Shown in pieces: positions 1-5,986 of a stretch of 11,953 nucleotides of DNA. This stretch comes from Natronohydrobacter sp. GTDB lineage: Bacteria; Pseudomonadota; Alphaproteobacteria; Rhodobacterales; Rhodobacteraceae. Every line of letters starts with the position of its first letter. Positions within the stretch are counted from its first letter, which is position 1. The notes below the pieces were generated by a model that was not told where the DNA came from, searched no databases, and was given only the letters and a program-made list of their open reading frames with translations. The position numbers and the translations under genes are program-made. The stretch spans positions 1 to 11,953 of the forward strand of contig SKSL01000215.1 of NCBI GenBank assembly GCA_007123015.1, written 5' to 3'.

Positions 1-191
1 AGCATTGCGAAAAGGGCATGAAGGTTCTCGTCCACGGCCGCATCCACTACAGCAAGTGGACCGACAGCATGGGCAACGACCGCTACGGCTGCGAGATCAT
101 CGCCGAGAAGGTCGACTTCCTCAGCCGCCCGAAATCAGCCGAGAGCGAAAACCCCGAGCTCGCCTGTCGCGACGACGAAATCCCGTTCTGA
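1..191 (+). CDS. ssb: Single-stranded DNA-binding protein, C-terminal part (cut by the window edge)
   Basis: The frame with codons starting at base 3 reads through to TGA at 189-191 and gives about 62 residues. The segment EKGMKVLVHGRIHYSKW followed by GNDRYGCEII matches the end of the SSB OB-fold, where family members have a KGS-V-EG-L-RKW-D-G-DRY-TE pattern. The protein ends in DDEIPF, nearly the canonical acidic SSB tip DDDIPF that recruits replication and repair partners. The linker between OB-fold and tip is very short (about 15 residues), unlike the long Gly/Gln-rich linker of typical chromosomal SSB. Short-tailed SSBs are common on plasmids and integrative elements, so this copy may be accessory; that is inference. 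The start codon lies outside the window. A double hairpin follows directly, consistent with the end of a transcription unit. Confidence 0.85.
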   Translation, partial: HCEKGMKVLVHGRIHYSKWTDSMGNDRYGCEIIAEKVDFLSRPKSAESENPELACRDDEIPF

Positions 192-194
192 ACA

Positions 195-241
195 GAAGGG
201 GGTCTCCCCCTTCGGGCCCGGCGGGGAAACCCGCCGGGTTT
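195..241 (+). terminator. Double hairpin downstream of ssb
   Basis: Two perfect stem-loops stand back to back just after the ssb stop. The first is GAAGGGGG (195-202), loop TCT, CCCCCTTC (206-213). The second is CCCGGCGGG (217-225), loop GAAA, CCCGCCGGG (230-238), followed by only TTT (239-241). The second stem is strong (9 bp, nearly all G/C) with a tetraloop, so it probably ends the ssb transcript, although the T tract is short. AACAG (191-195) and CTGTT (245-249) could close an outer stem around both. Confidence 0.7.
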
Positions 242-464
242 GGGCTGTTCTTGGAAGCGGTCATTCGCGGCATCGGCAGCATGGATGATGTGACCGGCGG
301 CTGTTGGCAGAAAACGGAGTTTGCAAAGTCGAGTGACATCGTCGCTCTTCTCTACATGCCCGGTCCCTAACGGGCGATCGACAAGGTGTTCTGCGTTGCC
401 ATGCAGGCTCGCGATTGCACACCCAGTGAGGCAAAGGAAGCCATTGTCGGCCGTGACCCGAACG

Positions 465-494
465 ATGGGGCTCCAGACAATGGGGCTCCAGACA
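465..494. repeat. Perfect tandem duplication of a 15-mer
   Basis: ATGGGGCTCCAGACA occurs at 465-479 and again, abutting and identical, at 480-494. The last three bases of the second copy are the start of the 19-bp dyad at 492-510. It may be a slippage duplication or an iterated protein-binding site. Confidence 0.8.
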
Positions 495-510
495 TATGTG
501 ACACACATGT
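492..510. promoter_or_regulatory. Near-perfect 19-bp dyad, possible operator
   Basis: ACATATGTGACACACATGT is symmetric about base 501 with one mismatched pair (positions 5 and 15 of the site). The half-site is ACAT(A/G)TGTG. The symmetry suggests a dimeric DNA-binding protein, but no adjacent gene is obvious: the nearest coding sequences are ssb, ending 300 bases upstream, and the GntR gene, whose 3' end is 350 bases away. Its role is unknown. Confidence 0.4.
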
Positions 511-860
511 TGCGTGCTCTTGTCGATTACAGGCACTGAAAGCAGTAAGGAAAATCCGTCTAGAGATCACGCGCCAAAGGCTTGGGAAACAACGCTGCAA
601 ACCTCGAGAAAGAAAGAAGCAGAGAATGCCGTGGCCACCGCCGGGTATCCAATGGATCGCGACCGCCAAAGCGACCATTCTGTTTAGAAGACGCTCAGCA
701 CGGCATGTCAACGCCGCTTGAACTCCGGAGGTTGTTCAATCCCATGCGACATTTCCACGTCTGAACGACCAGTCCGAACGGTCATTCTCATGCACGAACT
801 CAGAAACAGGAAAGGCGATCGGATTGTACGCCGGATTTAGGTAGCCACTTGGAACAGGAA

Positions 861-1607
861 TTAACCGCTTTTTCTATCTGGCACAGGATGAGCTGGGCTC
901 CTGTCGAAACGTTTCGCATAGAATTCACGATACGCCTTTGCAGAGGCGGGCAGATGCTTGCGAACGGCATCGATGTAGGCTTGCTGGTTCGTCCCTTGCA
1001 TGGCGCGAATGATCTGGTGGTGCTGAAAAATGACCTCGCGCATATGGGCCGGATCATCGTATTTGATGGCCCTGATCGGCTGGACCATGCGGGTGTAATC
1101 TTCTATCAGGCGGATCAGCGGTGCATTCTGACAGCACGAATACTGCACATGATGAAACTGCAGGTTCAGGGCAAAGACCTCGCGGTATTCGCCATTCTGC
1201 CATGCCGCTTCATGATCATGGGCAATTTGATTCAATTTGTTGACGATATCTGATGAGACGGCCAGCTTCGTCCGCTCGGCCGCTGCCGTTTCCAACACCA
1301 TGCGAATGTCGTACAGCGCGTCCACTTCGTCGGGCGTGTAGCGGATCACTTCAACGCCCTTGTTGGGCATGTGAACCAGCAGCTTTCGGCTTTCCAGCGC
1401 GGAAAACGCGGCCCGCGTTGCGTGGCGGCTGACATTGTAACGCTCCATTATGCGGTCTTCGATCAGCCGCGTTCCGGGCGGATAGACACCGAAAACAATG
1501 TCCTCTTCGATCTGTTTCTCAAGCGCGTCTGCCAAGGCCTGACTCCGTCGACATGCCATGTGTTCGACTACTCTAAAACATCGCTCGAAGTTCCGCAACG
1601 AAATCAT
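861..1607 (-). CDS. GntR-family transcriptional regulator, FCD subfamily
   Basis: This is probably the local repressor of the divergent catabolic operon. The N-terminal winged helix-turn-helix spans about residues 20-90: ALADALEKQIEEDIVFG, then PPGTRLIEDRIMERYNVS (recognition region) and a wing around MPNKGVEVI. A helical FCD effector domain follows (about 95-235), with histidines H152, H196/H197 and H219 near the places where FCD proteins bind a metal or carboxylate ligand. At the usual Asp position before the first His I read Asn148 (LNLQFHH). The first ATG gives 248 residues but has a poor ribosome site. An internal ATG at 1559 (residue 17, MACRRSQALAD) fits the family start and gives 232 residues. 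The gene is divergent from the transporter operon and separated by an 18-bp palindrome. FCD regulators often respond to organic or sugar acids, which suits the neighbourhood; the actual ligand is unknown. Confidence 0.9.
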   Translation of the reverse strand: MISLRNFERCFRVVEHMACRRSQALADALEKQIEEDIVFGVYPPGTRLIEDRIMERYNVSRHATRAAFSALESRKLLVHMPNKGVEVIRYTPDEVDALYDIRMVLETAAAERTKLAVSSDIVNKLNQIAHDHEAAWQNGEYREVFALNLQFHHVQYSCCQNAPLIRLIEDYTRMVQPIRAIKYDDPAHMREVIFQHHQIIRAMQGTNQQAYIDAVRKHLPASAKAYREFYAKRFDRSPAHPVPDRKSG

Positions 1608-1611
1608 CGCC

Positions 1612-1629
1612 TAAATTATCGATAATTTA
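1612..1629. promoter_or_regulatory. 18-bp perfect palindrome, likely GntR operator
   Basis: TAAATTATCGATAATTTA is a perfect inverted repeat in the divergent region between the GntR gene and the binding-protein gene. It is AT-rich within GC-rich DNA and directly abuts a TTGACA box on the plus strand (1631-1636). Its place suits autoregulation plus operon repression by the GntR protein. If the regulator starts at ATG 1607 the site is only 4 bases upstream of that codon, which mildly favours the downstream start at 1559. Confidence 0.65.
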
Positions 1630-1630
1630 A

Positions 1631-1659
1631 TTGACAAAACCTGACGCGCAGTGATAGCG
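1631..1659 (+). promoter_or_regulatory. Possible sigma-70-type promoter of the operon
   Basis: A perfect -35 hexamer TTGACA (1631-1636) is followed, at 16-17 bases, by a weak -10-like GATAGC/ATAGCG (1653-1659). The -35 lies next to the palindrome at 1612-1629, so a bound repressor could block polymerase. The -10 is poor, so this is only a proposal. Confidence 0.4.
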
Positions 1660-1672
1660 GTGACAGCTATCA
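1652..1672. repeat. Inverted repeat in the operon leader
   Basis: TGATAGC (1652-1658) and GCTATCA (1666-1672) form 7-bp perfect arms around a 7-base spacer. It overlaps the proposed -10 and may be a second operator or a hairpin in the 5' leader. It differs in sequence from the 1612-1629 palindrome, so a different protein might bind it. Confidence 0.45.
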
Positions 1673-1703
1673 GTCATTTCATGCGGTCAGGGAGGGCCAA
1701 CGA

Positions 1704-2984
1704 ATGAAGAAGCTACTTGGACTACTGGGGACCACGGCCTTGAGCGCGATGATCGCGACAAGCGCGCTTGCTTTCGACCCGACGCCCGGTCGCCCGTATG
1801 ACGGCACGACACTGCGGGCGTTGATTGTCACATCCAGCCAGTTTTCGGCGCAGGAAGCCCGCTTTGACCGCTTCACCGAGGCGACAGGGATCACTGTGCA
1901 GGCCGATTACGTCCCGTTCCCCAACATGCTTGAAGCGCTGACCGCCGAGATGGTCGGGGGCGCAGGCTATGACCTGGTCACCGTTATGGATGCCTGGGTG
2001 CAGTCCATGGATATGCTGCTGCGTCCGATCGATGCGATTGCCGAGCGCCCGGATGTCAACCTTGACAACTTCCCCGGCGTTCACCGCACCCGCGGCTATA
2101 TAGGCGACGAGCTGCGTGGCCTGCCTGTGCGGGGCCATGTCCAGCTTCTGTTTTACCGCAAGGACTTGCTGGAACAGGCAGGCGTCGATGTGCCGACCAC
2201 ATGGGATGAGGTTGTGACGGCCTCCCAGGCGATCCGCGAGGCAACCGGCACAGCAGGGATTGCGCTGCCCTATGGGCGCAACAATGGCCAGAACCTGATG
2301 GTGTGGTACAACCTGCTATGGGGTCATGGTGGGGATGTGTTCAATGATGATGGCAGCCCGGCCTTCAACTCGGACGCAGGCGTCGCTGCGACTGAGCAAT
2401 ACATCGGCTTCCTGCGCGAGCATGGGATTGTCCCTGAGGGTTCGGGTGGCTTTACCGAACAAGACGCGGTCAACAGCTTCAAGCAGGGCAATTCTGCCAT
2501 GCTGCCGGTCTGGTGGTGGGTGCGCTCGCAACTGATCGACCCGTCGCAATCGGTGGTCGAGGCTGACCAGCTTGGCTATGCTGGCATGCCCATGGTGGCA
2601 GGTAGCGCGCCGACCTCTTACGCGAATACATGGATTTATGGGGTCACGGCGGAAAGCCGAAACGCCGATGCTGCGATGGAGTTTCTGGCCTTCGTGACCG
2701 ATCCGGCGCTCGAGCGCGAGATTCTGCTTGATCCCGAATTGCAGGAAGTGGTCTCAGTCCATCTGTCCAACCTGCGCGACCCTGACGTGAATGCGCGCTG
2801 GGGCGGGATGCATCTGGCCGCCGCCGATGCGGCCGAAAGCGCACCGGTGATCCCGTTTGGCGAAAACTGGCCGCGCATCGTGGAAATCCTGGAAACCGCG
2901 ATGTCCAGCCTTGCTTCGGGCGACTCGACAGATGTGCGCGCCACTCTGGATCGCGCTGCAAGTCAGGTCGCAGCCCTTCGCTAG
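1704..2984 (+). CDS. ABC transporter extracellular sugar-binding protein (family 1)
   Basis: This is the periplasmic binding protein that delivers substrate to the permeases encoded downstream. The 426-residue protein starts with a clear Sec signal: MKK, a hydrophobic stretch, and likely cleavage after SALA (residue 23). The mature part has the SBP family 1 pattern: an early ALIVTSSQFSAQEARFDRFTEATGITV, then YDLVTVMDAWVQ, GLPVRGHVQLLFYRKDLLEQAG, VPTTWDEVV, and an aromatic VWWWVRSQ segment in the C-terminal lobe. A strong ribosome site AGGGAGGG (1689-1696) precedes the ATG at 7 bases. It heads the operon and is followed by a stem-loop that would allow higher expression than the membrane parts. 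The family handles sugars, oligosaccharides, polyols and related compounds; the ligand is not readable from the sequence. Confidence 0.92.
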   Translation: MKKLLGLLGTTALSAMIATSALAFDPTPGRPYDGTTLRALIVTSSQFSAQEARFDRFTEATGITVQADYVPFPNMLEALTAEMVGGAGYDLVTVMDAWVQSMDMLLRPIDAIAERPDVNLDNFPGVHRTRGYIGDELRGLPVRGHVQLLFYRKDLLEQAGVDVPTTWDEVVTASQAIREATGTAGIALPYGRNNGQNLMVWYNLLWGHGGDVFNDDGSPAFNSDAGVAATEQYIGFLREHGIVPEGSGGFTEQDAVNSFKQGNSAMLPVWWWVRSQLIDPSQSVVEADQLGYAGMPMVAGSAPTSYANTWIYGVTAESRNADAAMEFLAFVTDPALEREILLDPELQEVVSVHLSNLRDPDVNARWGGMHLAAADAAESAPVIPFGENWPRIVEILETAMSSLASGDSTDVRATLDRAASQVAALR

Positions 2985-2992
2985 GCGTTTTC

Positions 2993-3175
2993 CGGGCGGG
3001 CAGTCTTAGCAGGCCGCTGAAAAAGGTTCTTGAGAAGCAATACTCGTCGACCTCGTCGATGCCGGACGCGAACGTTTTCCATCAGTTCGACGAGAGCACG
3101 TGAAAAACCCGCCTTTTCTGACACAAGCGTAGCGTCGGCGGACTTTTTCAGCGGCCTGTTAGCGCTGCCCGCCCG
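2993..3175 (+). terminator. GC-rich stem-loop after the binding-protein gene, split by a MITE
   Basis: CGGGCGGGCAG (2993-3003) and CTGCCCGCCCG (3165-3175) are perfect 11-bp complements followed by a pyrimidine tract TTCTCTTTCCCCT. Removing the MITE and one TTAG copy leaves this stem with an 8-base loop TCTTAGCG. That is the typical partial terminator or mRNA-stabilising hairpin found between a binding-protein gene and its permease genes. Today the loop holds the 149-bp element. Confidence 0.65.
3010..3158. mobile_element. 149-bp MITE-like element with TTAG target duplication
   Basis: The ends are perfect 16-bp terminal inverted repeats, CAGGCCGCTGAAAAAG (3010-3025) and CTTTTTCAGCGGCCTG (3143-3158). 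They are flanked directly by TTAG at 3006-3009 and 3159-3162. TTAG fits the YTAR 4-bp target known for IS5-group elements, so it could be a non-autonomous derivative of an IS5-type transposon; the family is inferred from target site and size only. Inside are further short inverted motifs: CTCGTCGA at 3043-3050 and 3052-3059, and TCGACGAG at 3087-3094. There is no transposase frame. It sits between the binding-protein stop and the first permease without breaking either gene. Confidence 0.8.
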
Positions 3176-3202
3176 TTCTCTTTCCCCTCAAAAGGACCCG
3201 CA

Positions 3203-4087
3203 ATGCGTGATCGCGGCCTGCCCTTCGTGCTGATGGCCCCAGCCTTTCTGATCGTGCTGGCCACCACGCTTTACCCGCTCTCTTATTCGCTGATCACGTC
3301 GTTTCGCGAATGGCGGCTGACGCGACAGCGCCGTCCGGGCGATTTTGTTGGCATCGACAATTACACCGGCGCCTTCACCAATCACGAGTTTCTCAGTTCG
3401 CTCTGGGTGACGACAGTTTTCGTGACCATCAGCGTGGTCGCGACTGTTGTTCTGGCCATGGCGCTGGCGCTTTTGCTGCGCCGCACAGGGCGGTTGCACA
3501 CTTTTGTGCGGATCATCCTGATCCTGCCCTTTGCCATGAGCCCTGCGCTGATCGGGGTCAGCTTCCGCTTCATGTTCAATCCGGAATTCGGTGTTCTGGC
3601 GCAGGGTTTGGGGGCCATCTTTCCGTTTCTGAAAGGTGTCGCATGGCTCGCCGATCCGCGCTTTGCCATGGGAATTCTGATAGTCACCGATGTCTGGCAC
3701 TGGGTGCCTTACATGACCTTCATGTGCTTGGGCGGCCTGACCGCTGTGCCGCGCGAAACAGAAGAAGCCGCGCGTATTGATGGGGCGTCAGGTTTTCGCA
3801 TCCTGTGGGAGATCATCCTGCCTCAGATGCGCGGTGTGCTGGTGGTTGTGGCAATCCTGAAAACCATCTTCGCGCTCAAGATGTTTGACCAGGTTGTAAC
3901 CCTGACCGGGGGCGGCCCAGGAGCATCGACCGAAACACTGGCCTATTTCGTCTTCAAGGTGGGCTTTCACTGGTTCGACATGGGCCAGGCATCCGCCATG
4001 GCCTGGATCCTCACCGCCATCATGATGGTGATCTCGATCTGGTATGTCCGCCTGCTGATGAGCGAACGCAAACTGGTGACAGCATGA
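3203..4087 (+). CDS. ABC sugar transporter permease, MalF type
   Basis: This inner-membrane permease has 294 residues and about six hydrophobic segments, the first at residues 7-30 (PFVLMAPAFLIVLATTLYPL). The cytoplasmic EAA loop that docks the ATPase is clear: EAARIDGASGFRILWEIILP, near residue 190. A typical MalF-type TGGGPGASTETLAYFVF stretch follows at about residue 233. The ribosome site AAAGGA (3191-3196) precedes the ATG. The stop overlaps the next ATG in an ATGA, so the two permeases are translationally coupled and should form a heterodimer. It is the first gene after the MITE insertion. Confidence 0.93.
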   Translation: MRDRGLPFVLMAPAFLIVLATTLYPLSYSLITSFREWRLTRQRRPGDFVGIDNYTGAFTNHEFLSSLWVTTVFVTISVVATVVLAMALALLLRRTGRLHTFVRIILILPFAMSPALIGVSFRFMFNPEFGVLAQGLGAIFPFLKGVAWLADPRFAMGILIVTDVWHWVPYMTFMCLGGLTAVPRETEEAARIDGASGFRILWEIILPQMRGVLVVVAILKTIFALKMFDQVVTLTGGGPGASTETLAYFVFKVGFHWFDMGQASAMAWILTAIMMVISIWYVRLLMSERKLVTA

Positions 4088-4899
4088 AAAAGCAGCTATT
4101 CTGGTGGGGCGAGCGGGCGCTCCTGGTCTTTGTCGCGGTGGTCGCACTGTTTCCGATCCTGTGGATGTTCCTGACCGCGTTCAAACAGCCCCTAGATGCC
4201 TATCGCGTGTCCATCTTCTTCACGCCCACATTCAACAACTTCAAAGCCGTGTTTGACGAGCCGTGGTATCTGGGGCGCATGGTAATGAACAGTGTCATCG
4301 TGGCCAGTGTGACTGTGATGATTTCAGTGCCCTGCGCGTCGCTTGCCGCCTATGCATTTTCGCGCTTTCGGATGCGCGGGCGCAAGTTCCTGTTCTTTCT
4401 GGTCCTGTCCACGCAGTTCATCCCGGCCGTGGTGATCGTGCTGCCGTTTTTTCTGATGTTCCGGCAACTGGGCCTTCTGGATACGCGACTGGCGCTGATC
4501 ATCGTCAATCTGGCGATTGTAACGCCCTTTGTGATCTGGATGATCAAGGGCTTTATCGACGCCATCCCGGTCGAGGCGGAAGAGGCCGCCATGGTCGATG
4601 GAGCATCCCGCCTGCGCGTGATCCGCGATATCGTCTTGCCCATGGCTGCTCCGGGCATCCTGACCTCATCTATTTTCTGTTTCATCCTGACATGGAACGA
4701 ATTTCTCTTCGCCCTGATCATCACCCGGCGCGAGGCTGTGACCCTGCCCGTCGGTCTGGTCAATTTCCGCACCGAACGCGGCGATCTTTGGGAATTGATG
4801 AGTGCTGCGGGCGTCATGATCACTGTGCCGATCTTCATCATGGCCATCATTATTCAGAAACATTTCACTCGCGGCATGACCGCAGGTGCGGTCAAATAG
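4084..4899 (+). CDS. ABC sugar transporter permease, MalG type
   Basis: This second permease has 271 residues and starts in the ATGA overlap with the upstream gene. The N-terminal helix runs about 12-32 (ALLVFVAVVALFPILWMFL), and five more hydrophobic segments follow. The EAA loop is EEAAMVDGASRLRVIRDIVL near residue 165. The segment FILTWNEFLFALIIT at about 200 and a C-terminal end in RGMTAGAVK are typical of MalG-like CUT1 permeases. It pairs with the preceding permease; the ATPase gene follows after 9 bases. Confidence 0.93.
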   Translation: MKKQLFWWGERALLVFVAVVALFPILWMFLTAFKQPLDAYRVSIFFTPTFNNFKAVFDEPWYLGRMVMNSVIVASVTVMISVPCASLAAYAFSRFRMRGRKFLFFLVLSTQFIPAVVIVLPFFLMFRQLGLLDTRLALIIVNLAIVTPFVIWMIKGFIDAIPVEAEEAAMVDGASRLRVIRDIVLPMAAPGILTSSIFCFILTWNEFLFALIITRREAVTLPVGLVNFRTERGDLWELMSAAGVMITVPIFIMAIIIQKHFTRGMTAGAVK

Positions 4900-4908
4900 G
4901 AACCCGAT

Positions 4909-5964
4909 ATGGCTGAAGTCAGACTGGAAAATGTGGTCAAGCGCTATGGCGGCTTCACAGCCCTGCCCAAACTGGACCTGCATGTGAATGAGGGCGAATT
5001 TCTGGTGCTTCTGGGGCCATCGGGCTGCGGCAAGACCACGACCATGCGCCTGATTGCAGGGCTGGAGGAGATCACTGAGGGCGATCTGCTCATCGGCGGC
5101 GAGCGCGTGAACGACAAGGAACCCAAGGACCGCGATATCGCGATGGTGTTCCAGAATTACGGGCTTTACCCGCATATGAGCGTGGCGGACAATATCGGCT
5201 ATCCGCTTAAATTACGCGGTCTGGGCAAGTCCGAGCGGATGGCACAGGTGCGCAAAGTGGCCGAAAAAGTGGAACTGGGCGAGCTGCTGGACCGGCGCCC
5301 GTCCGAGCTGTCGGGCGGGCAGCGCCAGCGCGTGGCACTGGCCCGCGCAATCGTGCGCAGGCCACAGTTGTTTCTGATGGACGAGCCGCTTTCCAATCTG
5401 GACGCGAAACTGCGCGTGACAATGCGCGCGGAGCTTAAACACATGCATCATGAGATGGGCATAACCACAGTTTATGTCACCCATGACCAGATGGAGGCAA
5501 TGACACTGGCGTCGCGCATTGTGGTCATGAACAAGGGCCGGATCGTACAACTTGACACGCCCGAGCGCATCTATTCCGAACCCGCTGACCTGTTTGTTGC
5601 CGATTTCATCGGCTCACCTTCAATGAACCTGATCCATGGTCAGATCGCAGGCGGGACCTTTACCGCCGAGGGTATTTCCCTGCCCGTAAGCGCGCCTGAC
5701 CGCGCCAAGGTCGTGCTGGGGATACGGCCAGAGGATTTGCAAATCAGTGACGCCAGCACGGCGCCGATCAAAGCGCCCATCTTCGCACTGGAATTGACCG
5801 GTGAGTCAACACTGGTCACGCTGCGAGCGGGTGCAACGCAACTCTGCGCGCGCGGTGCGGCTGATTTCCGCGCCAAGATGGACGATACCTGCGGCCTCGC
5901 GCCCCGTCCGGGCGGGCGCATCCATCTTTTTGACCCGGAAAGCGGCCTGCGCCTTCCTTCCTGA
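4909..5964 (+). CDS. ABC transporter ATPase, MalK/UgpC/MsmK type
   Basis: This energises uptake by the two permeases. All ATPase motifs are intact in the 351-residue protein: Walker A GPSGCGKTT (36-44), Q-loop Gln82 (FQNYGLYPHM), signature LSGGQ (134-138), Walker B LFLMDEP (154-160), D-loop SNLDAK and H-loop His192 (VTHDQMEAMTL). The NBD is followed by TADLF-like FVADFIGSPSMNL and a TOBE regulatory domain (about 240-345) containing GIRPEDL, the CUT1 hallmark. A dedicated ATPase in the operon makes the transporter self-contained. The gap to the next gene is 22 bases. Confidence 0.95.
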   Translation: MAEVRLENVVKRYGGFTALPKLDLHVNEGEFLVLLGPSGCGKTTTMRLIAGLEEITEGDLLIGGERVNDKEPKDRDIAMVFQNYGLYPHMSVADNIGYPLKLRGLGKSERMAQVRKVAEKVELGELLDRRPSELSGGQRQRVALARAIVRRPQLFLMDEPLSNLDAKLRVTMRAELKHMHHEMGITTVYVTHDQMEAMTLASRIVVMNKGRIVQLDTPERIYSEPADLFVADFIGSPSMNLIHGQIAGGTFTAEGISLPVSAPDRAKVVLGIRPEDLQISDASTAPIKAPIFALELTGESTLVTLRAGATQLCARGAADFRAKMDDTCGLAPRPGGRIHLFDPESGLRLPS

Positions 5965-5986
5965 CGACCAATTAAGGACCAAAACC

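Larger units (their letters stand above)
250..860. other. Intergenic stretch with no recognisable gene
   Basis: No open frame here has a recognisable family motif or a convincing ribosome binding site, and overlapping frames on both strands are equally long, as expected for non-coding GC-rich DNA. The only structure I see is the tandem 15-mer at 465-494 and the dyad at 492-510, listed separately. The right part (about 800-860) is the untranslated 3' side of the minus-strand GntR gene; I see no clear terminator there. Confidence 0.5.

Noticed and set aside
83..764. Several overlapping open frames on both strands between ssb and the GntR gene
   Set aside because: They have no family motifs and no good ribosome sites, they overlap each other on opposite strands, and one overlaps the well-supported ssb end. 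They look like chance frames in GC-rich DNA.
5801..5986. Upstream extension of the bicupin frame into the ATPase gene
   Set aside because: ATG 5987 has a clear AAGGA site and begins a normal protein; the 62-codon extension lies inside the ATPase coding sequence.
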